NCBI RefSeq assembly: GCF_007655135.1 | Contig: NC_045127.1 | Span: 25,462,199-25,526,198, forward strand | Source: Punica granatum | Lineage: Eukaryota; Streptophyta; Magnoliopsida; Myrtales; Lythraceae | Reading direction: 5' to 3' | DNA length: 64,000 nucleotides | Shown here: one piece after another, positions 1 through 11,159 of the stretch | Layout of the letters: each line of letters begins with the position of its first letter | How positions within the stretch are numbered: the stretch's first letter is position 1 | Program-made: the position numbers and the translations under genes | The notes under the pieces: model-generated | Seen by the model: only the letters and a program-made list of their open reading frames with translations | Database searches by the model: none | Told to the model about the DNA's origin: nothing

Positions 1-1951
1 CTGGACCCGTCTTGGTCGCCGTGTCATGAATTATTTTCATTAAATTAAGCTTTTCGAGTATTCAGACTTCCTTCAGTGGATCAATTCATGATCTGTTTGA
101 TTATTTGTAACCTGTACATTTACTGCATTGAGCATTTAATTTTAAGCTATAAATTCACAAACGGGTTAATCGGAACATTCACATGATTAAACCCACTTGG
201 CACTGATAAGTTTGCATGAATTGATAATTAACTGATAACTCGCGTCGATGAGTTGTCAAATGACGTTAATGCCCTTTTTAAACTCACATTTCTAAAATCC
301 CGAAACGCGCGGTCCGATGTAGCATGGACGTCTAGGAAGAACTTGTGTGTCTCAACTTGAGTTTTACCTGATTTCAGGTAACTCGGGTCAGGATACATAA
401 GATCTTTTTAGATCACTTCCGATTAGATCGATCGGTTTTTTGGCTCTTTCGGGGTTGTTACACAACCCTGGACGATCCAAGGAATTGGTCGACACCGACT
501 ATAGGCCAAGGTGGCCCGCACTACGATGTTTCCCTTTTCTGAAAACAATTTTCAAATAAAAGGACATAATCATCTTTTCACAATTCAGCGACACTCCTAG
601 GGTTTGCTCGACAGAAACGCTGCAATATCATGATAAGAATAGACTACCTGTTCAGGTGCAGGTTCATCCGCAAAGCTTTTTCTTATCCACTGATGAGTTT
701 TTGTCATCCTATCGTAGACTCGGGTAACTAGAACGGTTATCTATCTCACAAAACATGCAAAATGCTCATTAATCTTTCACTCGACCTAACCAAACACTAG
801 ATAACGGTTAGGTAGAACTCTAGGTTCCAAATCTAGAGTCAAAACACGAGTTTTGCTAATTCAGTGGTGATTCAGTATCACAATACATAACAATGTAAAA
901 GCAATCCACACACGTGAGATTTGACTCTCTTTGTCATGTTCTCAAAACAAAGCCGAATGCAAAAATGTTTTTGCACGATTGCTTATTTAACATATGGCAT
1001 TTGCTTGCAAAAGTACACCTGGGTTAATAATCTGTTCATTCACGTACACTTGGCAATAACAAACACATTGTTTGCTATCTGCATACTGTTTGTTACATTT
1101 CTCCTATTGCTTGTCCATGCGAGTCGAGCCCAACCCATAGGACGCATTGCACTTAGGGTTCAATGCCCCGACCATCGATCACGGGGTCCAACGCCCCATT
1201 CACTGAGAGCGCTTGAATTTCAGTTTTTCGGTGTTTCCCTAAACTCACGGTGAGTCGGAGCGGAATAATAACCGAAAGCGAATCGACTGGGATTCATTCA
1301 TTTGTAATTTGTATTTTATTGTTTTTCTGAGAGCATTGTAAGCATTTTACTTTGTACATCCATTCTGTAAGAATCCCAGTCGGTGATGGAACGGTTCGAG
1401 AGTCGAACTAATCGAATCGGTCGAATGCTTGCCCAGACAAGAGTAATCCCAAGATTTCGCGGTTTCGGTTCACGCAGGAATTCAAACATCATAGTTTGAT
1501 GAACTGTAACGCAAGATTGTGAACCGATTCCCCGACATTCAGGTCTACTTGTCTCTCGGCTTCTCAACCGACATCGTTTAGTTCACCAAATTTCCGGTGT
1601 CAAAACGTGTATGTCGAGCGCAGCCTAATTCACGTGGTAAATAAAAACAACAAGCCTAGCAAACCAGAGTACCAAAAAGGCGTGCGGGATATAGGCCCGC
1701 ACGTAACATTACCCCCGAACACGGACTTTCCAGTTTCGCACATACCAATGCCTAAGCAAAACTAGGTGTTCCGTACCCCTAGATTCAGGTAAGTTTTTCG
1801 GCCCTCGACCTTCGGGTCGTAAAATGATAAATGACGACTCCTTCTCACGCGTGTCCGTCACGCATCCCCAGGAAGGTGGACACTCTCAAGCCACGCAATC
1901 CAAAATCGCGAAATGCAGGTCCTGACGAGAGTCCACATTCGGGTTCCTACA
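1..1951 (+). mobile_element. 3' part of a + strand Ogre/Tat-type LTR
   Basis: The same sequence, in the same order, recurs in the solo LTR up to 20103 and in the LTR ending at 62987. Both end in a block that includes the hairpin CGACCTTCGGGTCG (here 1806-1819), then a GC-rich stretch, then a CA-type terminus (here ...TTCCTACA at 1951). No primer-binding site follows. The DNA after 1951 is instead the interior of a minus-strand LTR. So this is either a solo LTR or the 3' LTR of an element that starts before the window. It interrupts the 3' LTR of the minus-strand element E1. The target duplication cannot be checked because the other end is outside the window. Open frames here are short and look like chance. 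Confidence 0.8.
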
Positions 1952-3234
1952 CTCGCGGCTTGGCTTGGTTGGGCTCGTCTTGGCTAGCTCAAGGATCCCG
2001 CTAGATTAGGAAGAAAGCTGGAAGAAGCACGGGGCTCGATTGATAGCGCATTCGATTTTTGTGGCTCGCTTGAACGAAGAATTATCAATGTATGCGTGAA
2101 TATGGTTTTAATGAGCCTAATATTTACATGCTTCATGTAGGCGAATGCTCGGGTGGCCCGAGGACTCAAAAGCCGATTTTGCTTCGTTTTGATGATTGGA
2201 GCGAAGCTGTCCGTTTCTGTCTCCTGTTCGTGCCTCTGTGTGCTGTACTGCTTGTGTCCGCGTGCTTTGTGCTTTGGGTAGAACGGTTGACTCGCCAACC
2301 TCGGTTGGAGATCGATGATCGGAGATGCCATAGGAATCCACGAACGGGGCTCTCTTAGTGTTTCCCAAGTGTTCAGATGTGTTCGGAGACCACTACGATC
2401 TCCGTTTGTAAAAAACGAGTCTCGAAACCTTGCAAGTAGGCGTTCATGACCATTGAAATGTCGCTCGTGAGACCAGTATGATTTGCTTGGTCTGAGCTGA
2501 AATGATTTCCTAGCCCCTGGGGGTTGTTGGGAATGGGTGGTGCAAAGCTCGGATGTTAACATTCCCTGAATGAGCTCTAAGCCCAAAATTCCTTGTGAAA
2601 GGGGCCTTTTTCAACTGGAACAATGCTCGGGAAACCTAAATAACTTGTGCAGTGCGAACAAAGTTTATTTTCCTAGCCCTTGAGGTCCCTAGGATTCATT
2701 GACGCAGATTCTGTGCACTGACGGTTAGTTAAAAGGGTTTCCGGTTATGTTTCTGTGCAGAAATGGACCCATTTTTCCAGGTCGGGACCCACTTAGGAGA
2801 TCATGATGAGTTCCGAAAAACATTCTGAAACCTGTTCCCTGGTCCTGGTGACCCTTGGGTGTGTGCAGGCCTGTTTCCGGGTGTCGTTTATCTGTTTGTG
2901 CATCGGGCGTCCCGGGAGCCCCGTTAGGAAGGCATCTGCAAATGTTCGGGAGTGCCCCGGCTTAAGCAGGAGACTTATGAAATGTGCTCGGAGGTGCCAT
3001 TGGTCATTTTGGTACCAAGAGTGCTGTAGTGCCGGCTTCTGCTATTTTGGGGCTCGTTGCTTGTCTACTCTTCTGATTGCCCCTCTTGTGCCTTTCTGGT
3101 GGTCCCCGCCTCTTGTCTGTAGTCCATGTCCTCGGGCCAGCGTGTTCGCTTCCGTCGGCCCGATTGTGAATAGTGACTCGGGCTTCGGTTGGGTGATCTC
3201 TGTTGGAGCCGGTGGGCCAAAATGGGGTGCTGAC
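1952..3234 (-). mobile_element. Truncated 3' LTR of the minus-strand Ogre-like element E1
   Basis: Read on the minus strand, the LTR begins at 3234 with TGTCAGCACCCCATTTTGG, the start shared by the other Ogre-type LTRs in the window, and runs to 1952, where a + strand LTR interrupts it. It matches the first part of the E1 5' LTR (21314-20104 and 14904 downward). A polypurine tract lies directly upstream at 3235-3250, which makes this the 3' LTR. The rest lies beyond the left edge. The open frame at 2803-3267 (+) is antisense to the LTR, and I do not consider it a gene. Confidence 0.8.
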
Positions 3235-3250
3235 AGCTTTCCCCTCTTTA
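3235..3250 (-). other. Polypurine tract next to the E1 3' LTR
   Basis: On the minus strand the sequence CTAAAGAGGGGAAAGC directly precedes the LTR start TGTCAGCACC. That is the composition and position expected for the primer of plus-strand DNA synthesis in an LTR retrotransposon. The same tract occurs again at 4620-4635, next to a second LTR start, as part of the tandem duplication described separately. Confidence 0.75.
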
Positions 3251-3429
3251 GTTGCATGCTCGATTAGAGAATGTAGCCAAAGATCATGAGAAGCATCCCT
3301 TTGGCCCCGGCGACTGCCCTGGTATCTCTCCCTATAGCCGCTTGTTCCTTTACTTTAGACATGTAGGAGAAACCGTGCAGGCGCACGGATCTATCACGAA
3401 ATGGCAACACAGTTGAGAGGTGAGAACTT

Positions 3430-3800
3430 TAAAATAGTAATTGTAGGGTCGGAGCCAGTGGAAAGCAGTAAATGCTAGGTCGAAGCCCGTGGAAAATAGT
3501 AAATGATAGGTCGAAGCCTGTAGAAAGCAGTAAATGCTAGGTCGAAGCCCGTGGAAAGCAGTAAATGCTAGGGCGAAGCCCTTGGAAAACAATAAATGCT
3601 AGGCCGAAGCCCGTGGAAAGCAGTAAATGCTAGGCCGAAGCCCTTGGAAAACAATAAATGCTAGGTCGAAGCCCGTGGAAAGCAGTAAATGCTAGGCCGA
3701 AGCCCGCGAAAAGCGATAAATGCTAGGCCACAGGCCAAAGCCCGTGGAAAGCAATAAATGCTTGGCTGAACCTCGTGGAAAGCAGTAGATGCTGGCTTGA
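3430..3800. repeat. Minisatellite of about 31 bp, first array
   Basis: About ten to twelve imperfect copies contain GCAGTAAATGCTAGG followed by TCGAAGCCCGTGGAAA. Copies differ by point changes (CCCTTGG, CCCGCG) and small length changes. Units abut directly with no unique spacers, so this is a tandem repeat and not a CRISPR array. It lies in the 3' untranslated part of the minus-strand Ogre-like element. Confidence 0.85.
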
Positions 3801-4829
3801 TAGGAAAGTGCAGGGAATGTAGAAGCAGGTGTCCACGTTAGGCGATAGCGTAGGGCACTTAAAAGGCAATTTGCTTGATGTTGAGTCGGGACTGCGCTGA
3901 GATGGTGAAGCGGAAGTTGTGGCCTGCCGCTTTTCGCATGACTAAAGGCTTGTTGGATAATCGCGTTGTGCGTAGCCGCAAGGGCCTTTATTTGTCGGAG
4001 ATCTGTCTCGTCACTGGGGCGACTGCTTCGTTGAGAATGCCCCGGTCGTGTGATGAGGGACTCGAGCTCTAGAGTGGAGCGCCTACGTATCCCGAGGGGT
4101 TGGGGATCATAGTCTGCCGTAGTTTCTGCGTTTGTTGTACCTATGATCTTGGCATCATTAGTAAGTCATGGGATTACTAGAGATGTGTAAGCATAGGTAA
4201 AAGGAAGTGTTTGCGACGCGTGAAGAGTTTTTGCTTTGGCGATGCGAATGGGATCCCGTCTGCAAATGTTCGGGAGTGCCCCGGCTTAAGGAGGAGACTT
4301 TTGAAATGTGCTCGGATGTGCCATTAGTCATTTTGGTACTAAGAGGGATTTTTAGAGTCCCATATTAAATACCTTCTGACGTTCCGGTGATTCGACGATG
4401 AATAGTATTGTAGTGCCGGCTTCTACTATTTCGGGGCTCGTTGCTTGTCTGCTGTTCTGATTGCCCCTCTTGTGCCTTTCTGGTGGTCCCCACCTCTTGT
4501 CTATAGTCCATGTCCTTGGGCCAACGTGTTCGCTTCCATCGGCCCGATCATGAATAGTGACCCGGGCTTTGGTTGGGTGATCTCTATTGGAGCCGATGGG
4601 CCAAAATGGGGTGCTAACAGCTTTCCCCTCTTTAGTTGCATGCTCGATTAGAGGATGTAGCCAAAGATCATGAGAAGCATCCCTTTGGCCCCGGTGACTG
4701 CCATAGTATCTCTCCCTATAGTCGCTTGTTCCTTTGCTTTGGATGTGTGGGAAAAACCGTGCAAGCACACGGATCTGTCACGAAATGGCAACACAGTTGA
4801 GAGGTGAGAACTTTAAAATAGTAATTGTA

Positions 4830-5060
4830 GGGTTGGAGCCCGTGGAAAGCAGTAAATGCTAGGTCGAAGCCCGTGAAAAGCAGTAAATGCTAGGCCGAAG
4901 CCCTTGGAAAACAATAAATGCTAGGGCGAAGCCCGTGAAAAGCAGTAAATATTAGGGCGAAGCCCGTGAAAAGCGATAAATGCTAGGCCACAGGCCAAAG
5001 CCTGTGGAAAGCAGGAAATGCTAGGCCGAAGCCCATGGAAAAGCAGTAAATGCTGGCTTG
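4830..5060. repeat. Minisatellite of about 31 bp, second array
   Basis: The same repeat as at 3430-3800, with fewer copies (about seven), sits at the equivalent place in the second unit of the tandem duplication. The copy number difference shows that the two arrays changed independently after duplication. Confidence 0.85.
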
Positions 5061-5520
5061 ATAGGAAAGTGCAGGGAATGTAGAAGCAGGTGTCCACGTT
5101 GGGCGATAGCGCAGGGCACTTAGAACGGCGATTTGCTTGATGTTGAGTCGGGACTGCACTGAGATGGTGAAGCGGAAGTTGTGGCATGCCGCTTGTCGCA
5201 TGACTAAAGGTTTGTTGGATAATCGCATTGTGTGTAGTCGCAAGGGCCTTTATTTATCGAAGATCTGTCTCGTCATTGGGGCGACTGCTTCGCTGAGGAT
5301 GCCCCGGTCGTGTGATGAGGAACTCGAGCTCTGGGGTGGAGTGCCTACGTATCCCAAGGGGTTGGGGATCATAGTTTGTCGTAGTTCCTGCGTTTGTTGT
5401 ACCTATGATCCTGGCATCATTAGTAAGTCATGGAATTACTAGATATGTGTAAGGACAAGTAAAAGGAAGTGTTTGCGACGCGTGAAGAGTTTTTGCTTTG
5501 GCGATGCGAATGGGATCCCA

Positions 5521-7950
5521 TTTTCGAAGGCCTCGATGCGAGGCCTCTAAGGCTCTTGTTGGCCATGCACGGGCATATCGAGACATTCTTAATGATGCCC
5601 TAGCGGCTCCGTCGATTATTCGACGCGCTAGTCAGCTTAGGACCCTTCTTGTCAGGGTACTGTAGAGCGTCTGCGTTTGTGACCCGCATGGGGAATTTCT
5701 GTGCAAATTTGGTTAGACCTCGGTCTAGTCATTTTCAGAGTGTTATGACTAGACTCCTGGAAATGAATGTCTGGGATTTTGGCTTTGTAGTAGCCGATTG
5801 AAGGGTGGCTGTGACCCGTTTTGGAGTTATGCAATGTCAAAGAGAACAGAGAAAGCTTGGGGAACACGTTGCCCTAAGCTAAAAGGATACACAGGTTCAC
5901 AACCGCCGCGAGATATGCCGCCTCTTCTCCTCCGTCCTGTTGTGTAGATTGTCCCGAACTGTTTTGATGGCTCGCTCGGTCCTCCACTATGCTTGAGGAA
6001 GAGCCCGCTTTTTCTCCTTCGTCCTGTTGTGTAGACTGTCCCGAACTGTTTTGGTGGCTCGCTCGGTCACCCACTATAGTTGAGGAAGAGCCCGCTTTGG
6101 ACGGTTGAGTTTAGTAGGAGAGCCGATCGGGGAATCGCATTGGAGTAGACAACCTGGCCGCTTTTCTTGGGGATTCCCAATCCGCACGATGTGTAAGGAG
6201 CTAGGGGCAATCTTATCTATCTCTCATTTTACTCTCATTTTGCTACGGTCGCCCGTTTCGGGATCCGGCCGCACCTTTCAGTCTAACGGGATGAGCTTTC
6301 CTTTTGCCACGACTGCCCACCTCCGGATTTTCGGTCGTGCCTCTCTTTTGCCCTAGCTTTTTTCTAGATTGTCCCGAAGGTATTTCGACCTAGCGGGCTC
6401 GACTCTTTTGTCTCTCATGTTTGCAAAGGCGAATGGCTTTGAAGGATTCAACCTCCGAGTGTGCCGTGTTCTGTATCCATCAAGGAGTTGCGACTGCTGC
6501 TCCCTCTGTTGTCGGGGTTTGTTGATTTATGATTGGTGCTGCCGGTGTGCTTGATGAGCCGGCATCGTCTCATTTTCTGTAGTAGCGGGTTTTTCCCGCT
6601 TCTTTTCGTTCTGTTTTTTTTTCTTGCAGCTAGGGTTTGTTTGTGCCTCGTGTACTTGCTTGAAACTCCTCAACTTTGCATCGCCGAGGCTGCTTTGGTG
6701 TCCTTTGCCCCGTGGAGACTTGTTGCGTTTTGCTGTCCTAGCCCTATTTCGTGAGGGCCGGCCATTCATGGAGATTTGGCTTCTGGATATTCGAAAATCG
6801 AACTTCATGTTGCTCATCCTTGCAAACTTTACAAATGATTTCCCCTATCGTCTAAAAAGCAAAACAAAATTTGCCCCCCAAGGGTGTAGATTACCGAGGT
6901 TGCCTCGGCGTGAATGTTGGACGATGATACCTCGGTCTTCATTGTTGACGTGGTCCGTGGCAGATGCCTTGTGGGATTTCCATTCTCGACCGTGTCTTGT
7001 CACTCCCATGGAGGGTCCCTTGGAGGATAGGCGCTCTTGAGGCCGGATGTGTCTTTCCCCGGGGCTTATTGTTACATGTTATCGGTGGTGGGCCTTTGCG
7101 GTGGTGAAGGCCCGATTTGCCCCAAGGTGTCGCTTGATATTGATGGAGACACTCGCGTTGATGTTGAATGGTTTGCTCGATCGTCTCTGTCTTCGGCTTC
7201 GTGGGGGGTACCTTCTTGTCGGGCCCTTCCCCCGTCGAAGTACAGTGAGAAAGACCCGATAAGAGTTCTAGGGGAGGTGTGAACCCATGCATCATTCTTC
7301 GCCTATGACCGGCGCATCCCTGTGAAAGACGACAAAGAAGATGATAGATTAGGTGATTGTGTAATGAAGTATGCGGTAAGAAATGTAGAGCGGACCCATG
7401 AGAGATTCACTCGTTCAACGCGAGACCCATGAGGTGTCGCGCGTAGAGGGACATTCAATTCTAGGAGTCAAGTCATCGCCACATCGGAATGGTCATACCG
7501 TGGCTGGGGGCCACGTTAGTGTACTTTCCCCAGGTGCGAGTAGGCAGACGCAGCCGTCCCAGGGAAGTCTCGTGGAGCCAGGTCCCATGGGGACAGACTG
7601 GTTGAATAGGACCGATAAAACCAATAGGGCACCCCCGGGATTATCCTAATGCCCCCTAAGGGGTTTGCTCATACTGGGAATTTGTTTGGAATGTATTAAA
7701 GAGAAAATAAGAGGGAGTTTAGAGAAGAGCGCGTATGTTGCCCCGTTGGTTTGGTCGATGGCCATAGTGGAGGGTGGGCAGGGATCCCATCCTCTGTGAT
7801 GTTGCCTGAGGGGCTTTTGGACTGGGTTCAATTGCCTTGGATCGTCATGGAGCTTGGAAACGAGAATGATTTGCTTCATAATGCGGAAGCACTTGGCAGG
7901 GAACAAAAGAAATGATAGATGCGGAAGTTTCAAAAGCTGCATCAAGGATT
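5521..7950 (-). mobile_element. Internal region of E1 without a recognised gene
   Basis: In Ogre/Tat elements the protease, reverse transcriptase, RNase H and integrase would lie here, between gag and the 3' LTR. I see none of their motifs in any frame (no DTGA protease motif, no YxDD, no integrase zinc finger). Open frames are short and of biased composition. One of them (6074-5874 minus) contains a duplicated segment including EDRASHQNSSGQSTQQD, encoded by an 87-bp tandem repeat at about 5937-6110. Either pol was deleted or this is a non-autonomous variant. Confidence 0.6.
5937..6110 (-). repeat. Tandem repeat of about 87 bp, two copies
   Basis: Two adjacent copies contain GTCCTGTTGTGTAGA and GTGGCTCGCTCGGTC-like sequence and differ at only a few positions. 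The period is a multiple of three, so a minus-strand frame stays open through both copies and gives a repeated Ser/Gln-rich peptide. I do not recognise the peptide. Confidence 0.7.
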
Positions 7951-8784
7951 TTCATTAAAGCCGAAAGTTCGATACAACAAAAGATGGCATGCCTAGTTCA
8001 AGGACGGGGATGCTTATGGGAGGTCGTGTTTGGTAAGAAAAGCTTATGCGGGTTGTGGGGCTTGGAAAGGAAAAGGCTCAACGGTGTGAGTGGGAGTATG
8101 GGTGGTTGGCGTCGAAGACACCATCGGCGGAGGAACAGTGTAGATTGGAGCCGTGGTTGGCATGGAGACCCGTGGAGGCATGAACAGAGCCGGTCCTGAC
8201 GTTGAAAGTGCCACCGCAGGAAGAAGTGCGGTTGCCGAAACTGCGGACAGCAGTGAAGAGATAGTAACCGAGTGGATTGTCGGTACGAGCATTGCCGACG
8301 GAGCGCATCTCTATTCTTCGGAAGAAGGGCGCATCTCTATTCTTCAGAGCAAGGGCCGGCAGGATCCATTGGATCGGGTCAACTGTTGGCCTCTGCCTTG
8401 GAGGCGAGATGGAGCTCGAGGAAGCACGGTTTGGACCTCTGAGTAAGGCCACGAACTTGGCCATGTTAGCTGCCATGTTAGCGGCTAGTTGATTAACCGT
8501 GCCTTTGAGCGCTGCAATGCGTGCGGCGTCGTGAGTAGGTGGCATTGCTGGAGTTGTCGATGGAGGAAGCGCATATGCCGGCGATGGTGGCTGGAACCCC
8601 GAGTGTGGTAGGGCGCACCCGTTGAAGTCGGCAGCGGGAAATACGTCGAGGGTGCCCCTGAATAGACTGGTAGTGTTCCTGCGAAATTCGATGGCGGTGT
8701 CGCTTGGGTTGCCGATGGTTGAGAATGAATCGGTGCGGGTAGATTGATTTCTTCAAGGATACTAGTCTGATTCTCCTGTGCCAT
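7951..8784 (-). pseudogene. gag: Remnant of an Ogre-type gag N-terminal region
   Basis: The minus-strand frame from the ATG at 8784 starts MAQENQTSILEEINLPAP and continues with a Pro/Ser/Thr-rich stretch. From memory this resembles the variable N-terminus of gag polyproteins in plant Ogre/Tat elements. Reading continues in other frames: a helical piece (8545 downward, ...AALKGTVNQLAANMA) and a proline-rich piece (8292 downward, ...HTHTVEPFPFQAPQ-like). At least two frameshifts therefore separate the parts. The conserved gag core and zinc knuckle are not visible downstream. Gag would bind and package the element RNA in particles, but this copy cannot make an intact protein. It lies downstream of ORF1, as in Ogre elements. 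The exact 3' limit is uncertain. Confidence 0.55.
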
Positions 8785-9104
8785 TCTTATGCGTAGGCGA
8801 GTGGGATACCGGTGCGGGTTTGCCAGCGGTTAGCACCTATATTCCATAACATGTAAGTCTTGGTGTGAGAGAGTTTCACTTAAGAAAACTAGATAAGCGA
8901 AACGATAAATAATGGGATGGAATGCATGAGATGCATGAATTTTAAAAACTAATGCCGTCATTTGCATTGATCCGGAAAATTCAAAATACAACGCAATTTT
9001 GGAAAATAAGACCCTAAATCGATATTCCACCGTGCTCGAGGCATGAGCGACTATAGTTGTAGAAAGCACCGGTTCCAGGCGAGGACCTAGTGGGGATGTC
9101 TATC

Positions 9105-10583
9105 TTAAGGTGTGTGGGTACCCCTACGGGACCTTTTCCTTGACCTCTCCAAGGTTGTGTTCGCTCGTGCCAACTCCTGATCGTATCTCAATGCTTCAGC
9201 GCGAGCCTGGGCAAGTTCCCTCTGAAGTTGACGTTGATCAATGAGCCGCTCCTCTTTCTCAGCTACCTCCCGACGAAGATGGTCTCTCTCGACCCTGAGG
9301 CTAGTGAGCTCGGCGAGGACAGCGTTGTCGGAGCCGCGTGGCATAACGGATGATGAACCGTCTTTGTCCGGTGTGGAATCAGTGGGATCTTTAGGCGTGG
9401 ATGGACCCCATCGATGGAAGCGGAGAACGTACTCCTCCGTAGCCTGGAAGTCTCGTTCTTCCTAGGTCGGGTGAGGTTCCTCGGTGATTATCTTTTGCCA
9501 GGCGGCCATGATCCGTTCAACATCACTCGGTCGATCCACGGATGTTTGGCCCTCCCACCAAGTGCATTCAAATTCAGTTCACGTCGTGTCCTCAGGAACC
9601 GTCTATAAGCCACCCAACTACTTCATTACTCGCGCCGGAAAGTAGGTGGTGGAACCCGCATGGCTCACAAGTGGTGCTCCGTTAAAATCACGACACCTAA
9701 GGGCCATGGGTCCGGGTGGCATCCACGCAGTGCGCCATTTAAAACCCCTAGGTGATATTTCGCAAAAAATTTTGATCTACTCAGAGACTTTGCGTTCTTC
9801 CACATGCAACAGAGGTAATAACCACGAAATGATCGATTCCGAACGTGTGAAAAACATAACAAGGCGAACCAGGCAAAAGGGGTTTGCATGACTTTGGAGC
9901 CAAATTTGCAAAAGGATTAGGGACCCTCTCAACCTTCGATCGGTCTTTCTCGTAACGCGATCGAGGGACCGCATGGTCTTGGCCAATAAGGCCCCCTCGT
10001 ACCTGCGGCCTCCAACCACTTGAAGGACAACGCTAGCTAAGGCTGCATCTATGTGACTGGCCGAGCGAGGGAATAAAAGAGTCTCGAATATTAAGAGCAG
10101 GATCGCATGACATAAATTCTTTTGGAAAAGATCCCCTTGAACCTCACGCACTCGTATTTCAATAAAACGGAGAAGTTTCGCGGTGACTATCTCAGTGCCA
10201 CCGGAATATGCAAGTTCGGCTTGTAGCTGAGACTTATGCACCCCGAGTAGGTGCGATACCAAAACAGGTCGGGTGGTGTGAAAGTTAGGTTCCACAATAC
10301 CGCGGGTGGCTGCGGTCTTTCCGAGGAGAGTGTGATATTCCTCGATAGTAGGCGTGAGCTCGGTGCCCTGAATGTTGAAGACGACGTGGACCGGATCCCA
10401 AAATGTTACGGCTGCTCCGAGGAAGTTCCAATCCGATTGGCGGATGGCTATTGATTTTATATCCCCGACAAAGGTCCTGATATAGTTGCGGTCGACCTGG
10501 CGCGAATATGCCCATACGCGGCTGATCTCCTCGAGCGGTAGGGTAACCCTGTCGAGGTGCGGAAAGGAGGTCGAGTACGACAT
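9105..10583 (-). pseudogene. Ogre ORF1 pseudogene (DUF7745 / plant mobile domain-like)
   Basis: The minus-strand frame starts at 10583 (MSYSTSFPHLDRVTLP) and is open for 268 codons. It contains the stretch FWDPVHVVFNIQGTELTPTI and a helical region around residues 140-200. This resembles the extra ORF1 that precedes gag in Ogre elements, whose function is unknown. After the stop at 9777 similarity seems to continue in another frame (about 9850-9665). It then continues in a charged coiled-coil tail at 9344-9105 (ELTSLRVERDHLRREVAEKE...). The gene would be about 490 codons long and is broken by at least one frameshift and stops. The leader 10584-11137 separates it from the primer-binding site. 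A homologous ORF1 start, cut off by an insertion, occurs at 63566. Confidence 0.65.
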
Positions 10584-11137
10584 CTCTTACCAAGATGAAA
10601 GGAAGACTGATTTAGGACCAATCAATACAGATAACGCCCTAATTTTGAAATTAGATGATGCATGGATGCAGAAAATAAATGCCCACGGCTTAATGTATAG
10701 GATACAACGTACATCTCTCTCAAAAATAGAAAAAGACTCAAATGGCGCGCAGGCCAACTCGATGGACTATTGTTGAAGTTGGGCTGGAGGATGGCATGGA
10801 GGCTCAGCATAATGCATGGTTTCGGTACTATAAGGACCGTGCTATCTAGAGATGGGGGCCCTCGACTCAAGGGTGTCAATTCCTTGAAGTAGAGCGGGAT
10901 TCTTTTCAAAGCCTAAGCAACAGTCGAACTGCACGCCGTACCTCTACTTCGAACCCCTATCTAACCTATACCCCTATTACCGGTCACGGAACGCGACCCA
11001 TAGGTATCTAGAGCTATCATGATATGCAATGCAAGTGCTTAAATAAAAGTGCGTAAAGTAGATAAGCGGGAAATTGTGGAAAACGGTAAATAAACAAGTA
11101 ACCAAAGCAAGCGGAAACGAGCCTGAACCCTCTAAGT
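10584..11137 (-). other. Leader of E1 between PBS and ORF1
   Basis: This stretch carries no gene. It is homologous to the leaders at 21315-21976 (minus strand, E2) and 63010-63565 (+ strand, E6). All three keep recognisable blocks such as GGGGGCCCTCGA and AGAAAAAGACTCAAATGG-like sequence (varied). It corresponds to the 5' untranslated region of the element RNA. Confidence 0.65.
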
Positions 11138-11156
11138 GTCCCCAATGGAGTCACCA
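11138..11156 (-). other. Primer-binding site of E1 (tRNA-Arg type)
   Basis: On the minus strand TGGTGACTCCATTGGGGAC follows three bases after the LTR end at 11160. It resembles the TGGCGACTCC(A/G)CTGGGGA type known for Ogre elements, which prime with tRNA-Arg. The corresponding sites of E2 (21977-21995) and E6 (62991-63009) share the pattern with different point changes. Confidence 0.75.
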
Positions 11157-11159
11157 AGC

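Larger units (their letters stand above)
2935..5520 (-). repeat. Tandem duplication of the LTR start, PPT and 3' untranslated region of E1
   Basis: Two units of about 1.3 kb (2935-4257 and 4258-5520) follow each other. Each holds the first roughly 300 bp of the LTR, the polypurine tract, a unique stretch starting with the complement of the PPT, a minisatellite, and a closing segment ending near GGGATCCC. Unit 1 lacks a short internal stretch near 3030 that unit 2 keeps at about 4347-4408. The duplication gives the element two LTR starts and two PPTs. It most likely arose by unequal recombination or slippage during reverse transcription. No coding region is recognisable in it. Confidence 0.75.

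Noticed and set aside
2803..3267. 154-codon open frame on the + strand
   Set aside because: It is antisense to an Ogre LTR and changes frame in the homologous copies at 4445 and 20822-21436.
3430..3800. Regularly repeated 31-bp units that might suggest a CRISPR array
   Set aside because: Units abut without unique spacers, and the context is a plant retrotransposon. It is a minisatellite.
7398..7649. 83-codon + strand open frame in the E1 internal region
   Set aside because: It is opposite to the element direction, with no recognisable domain.
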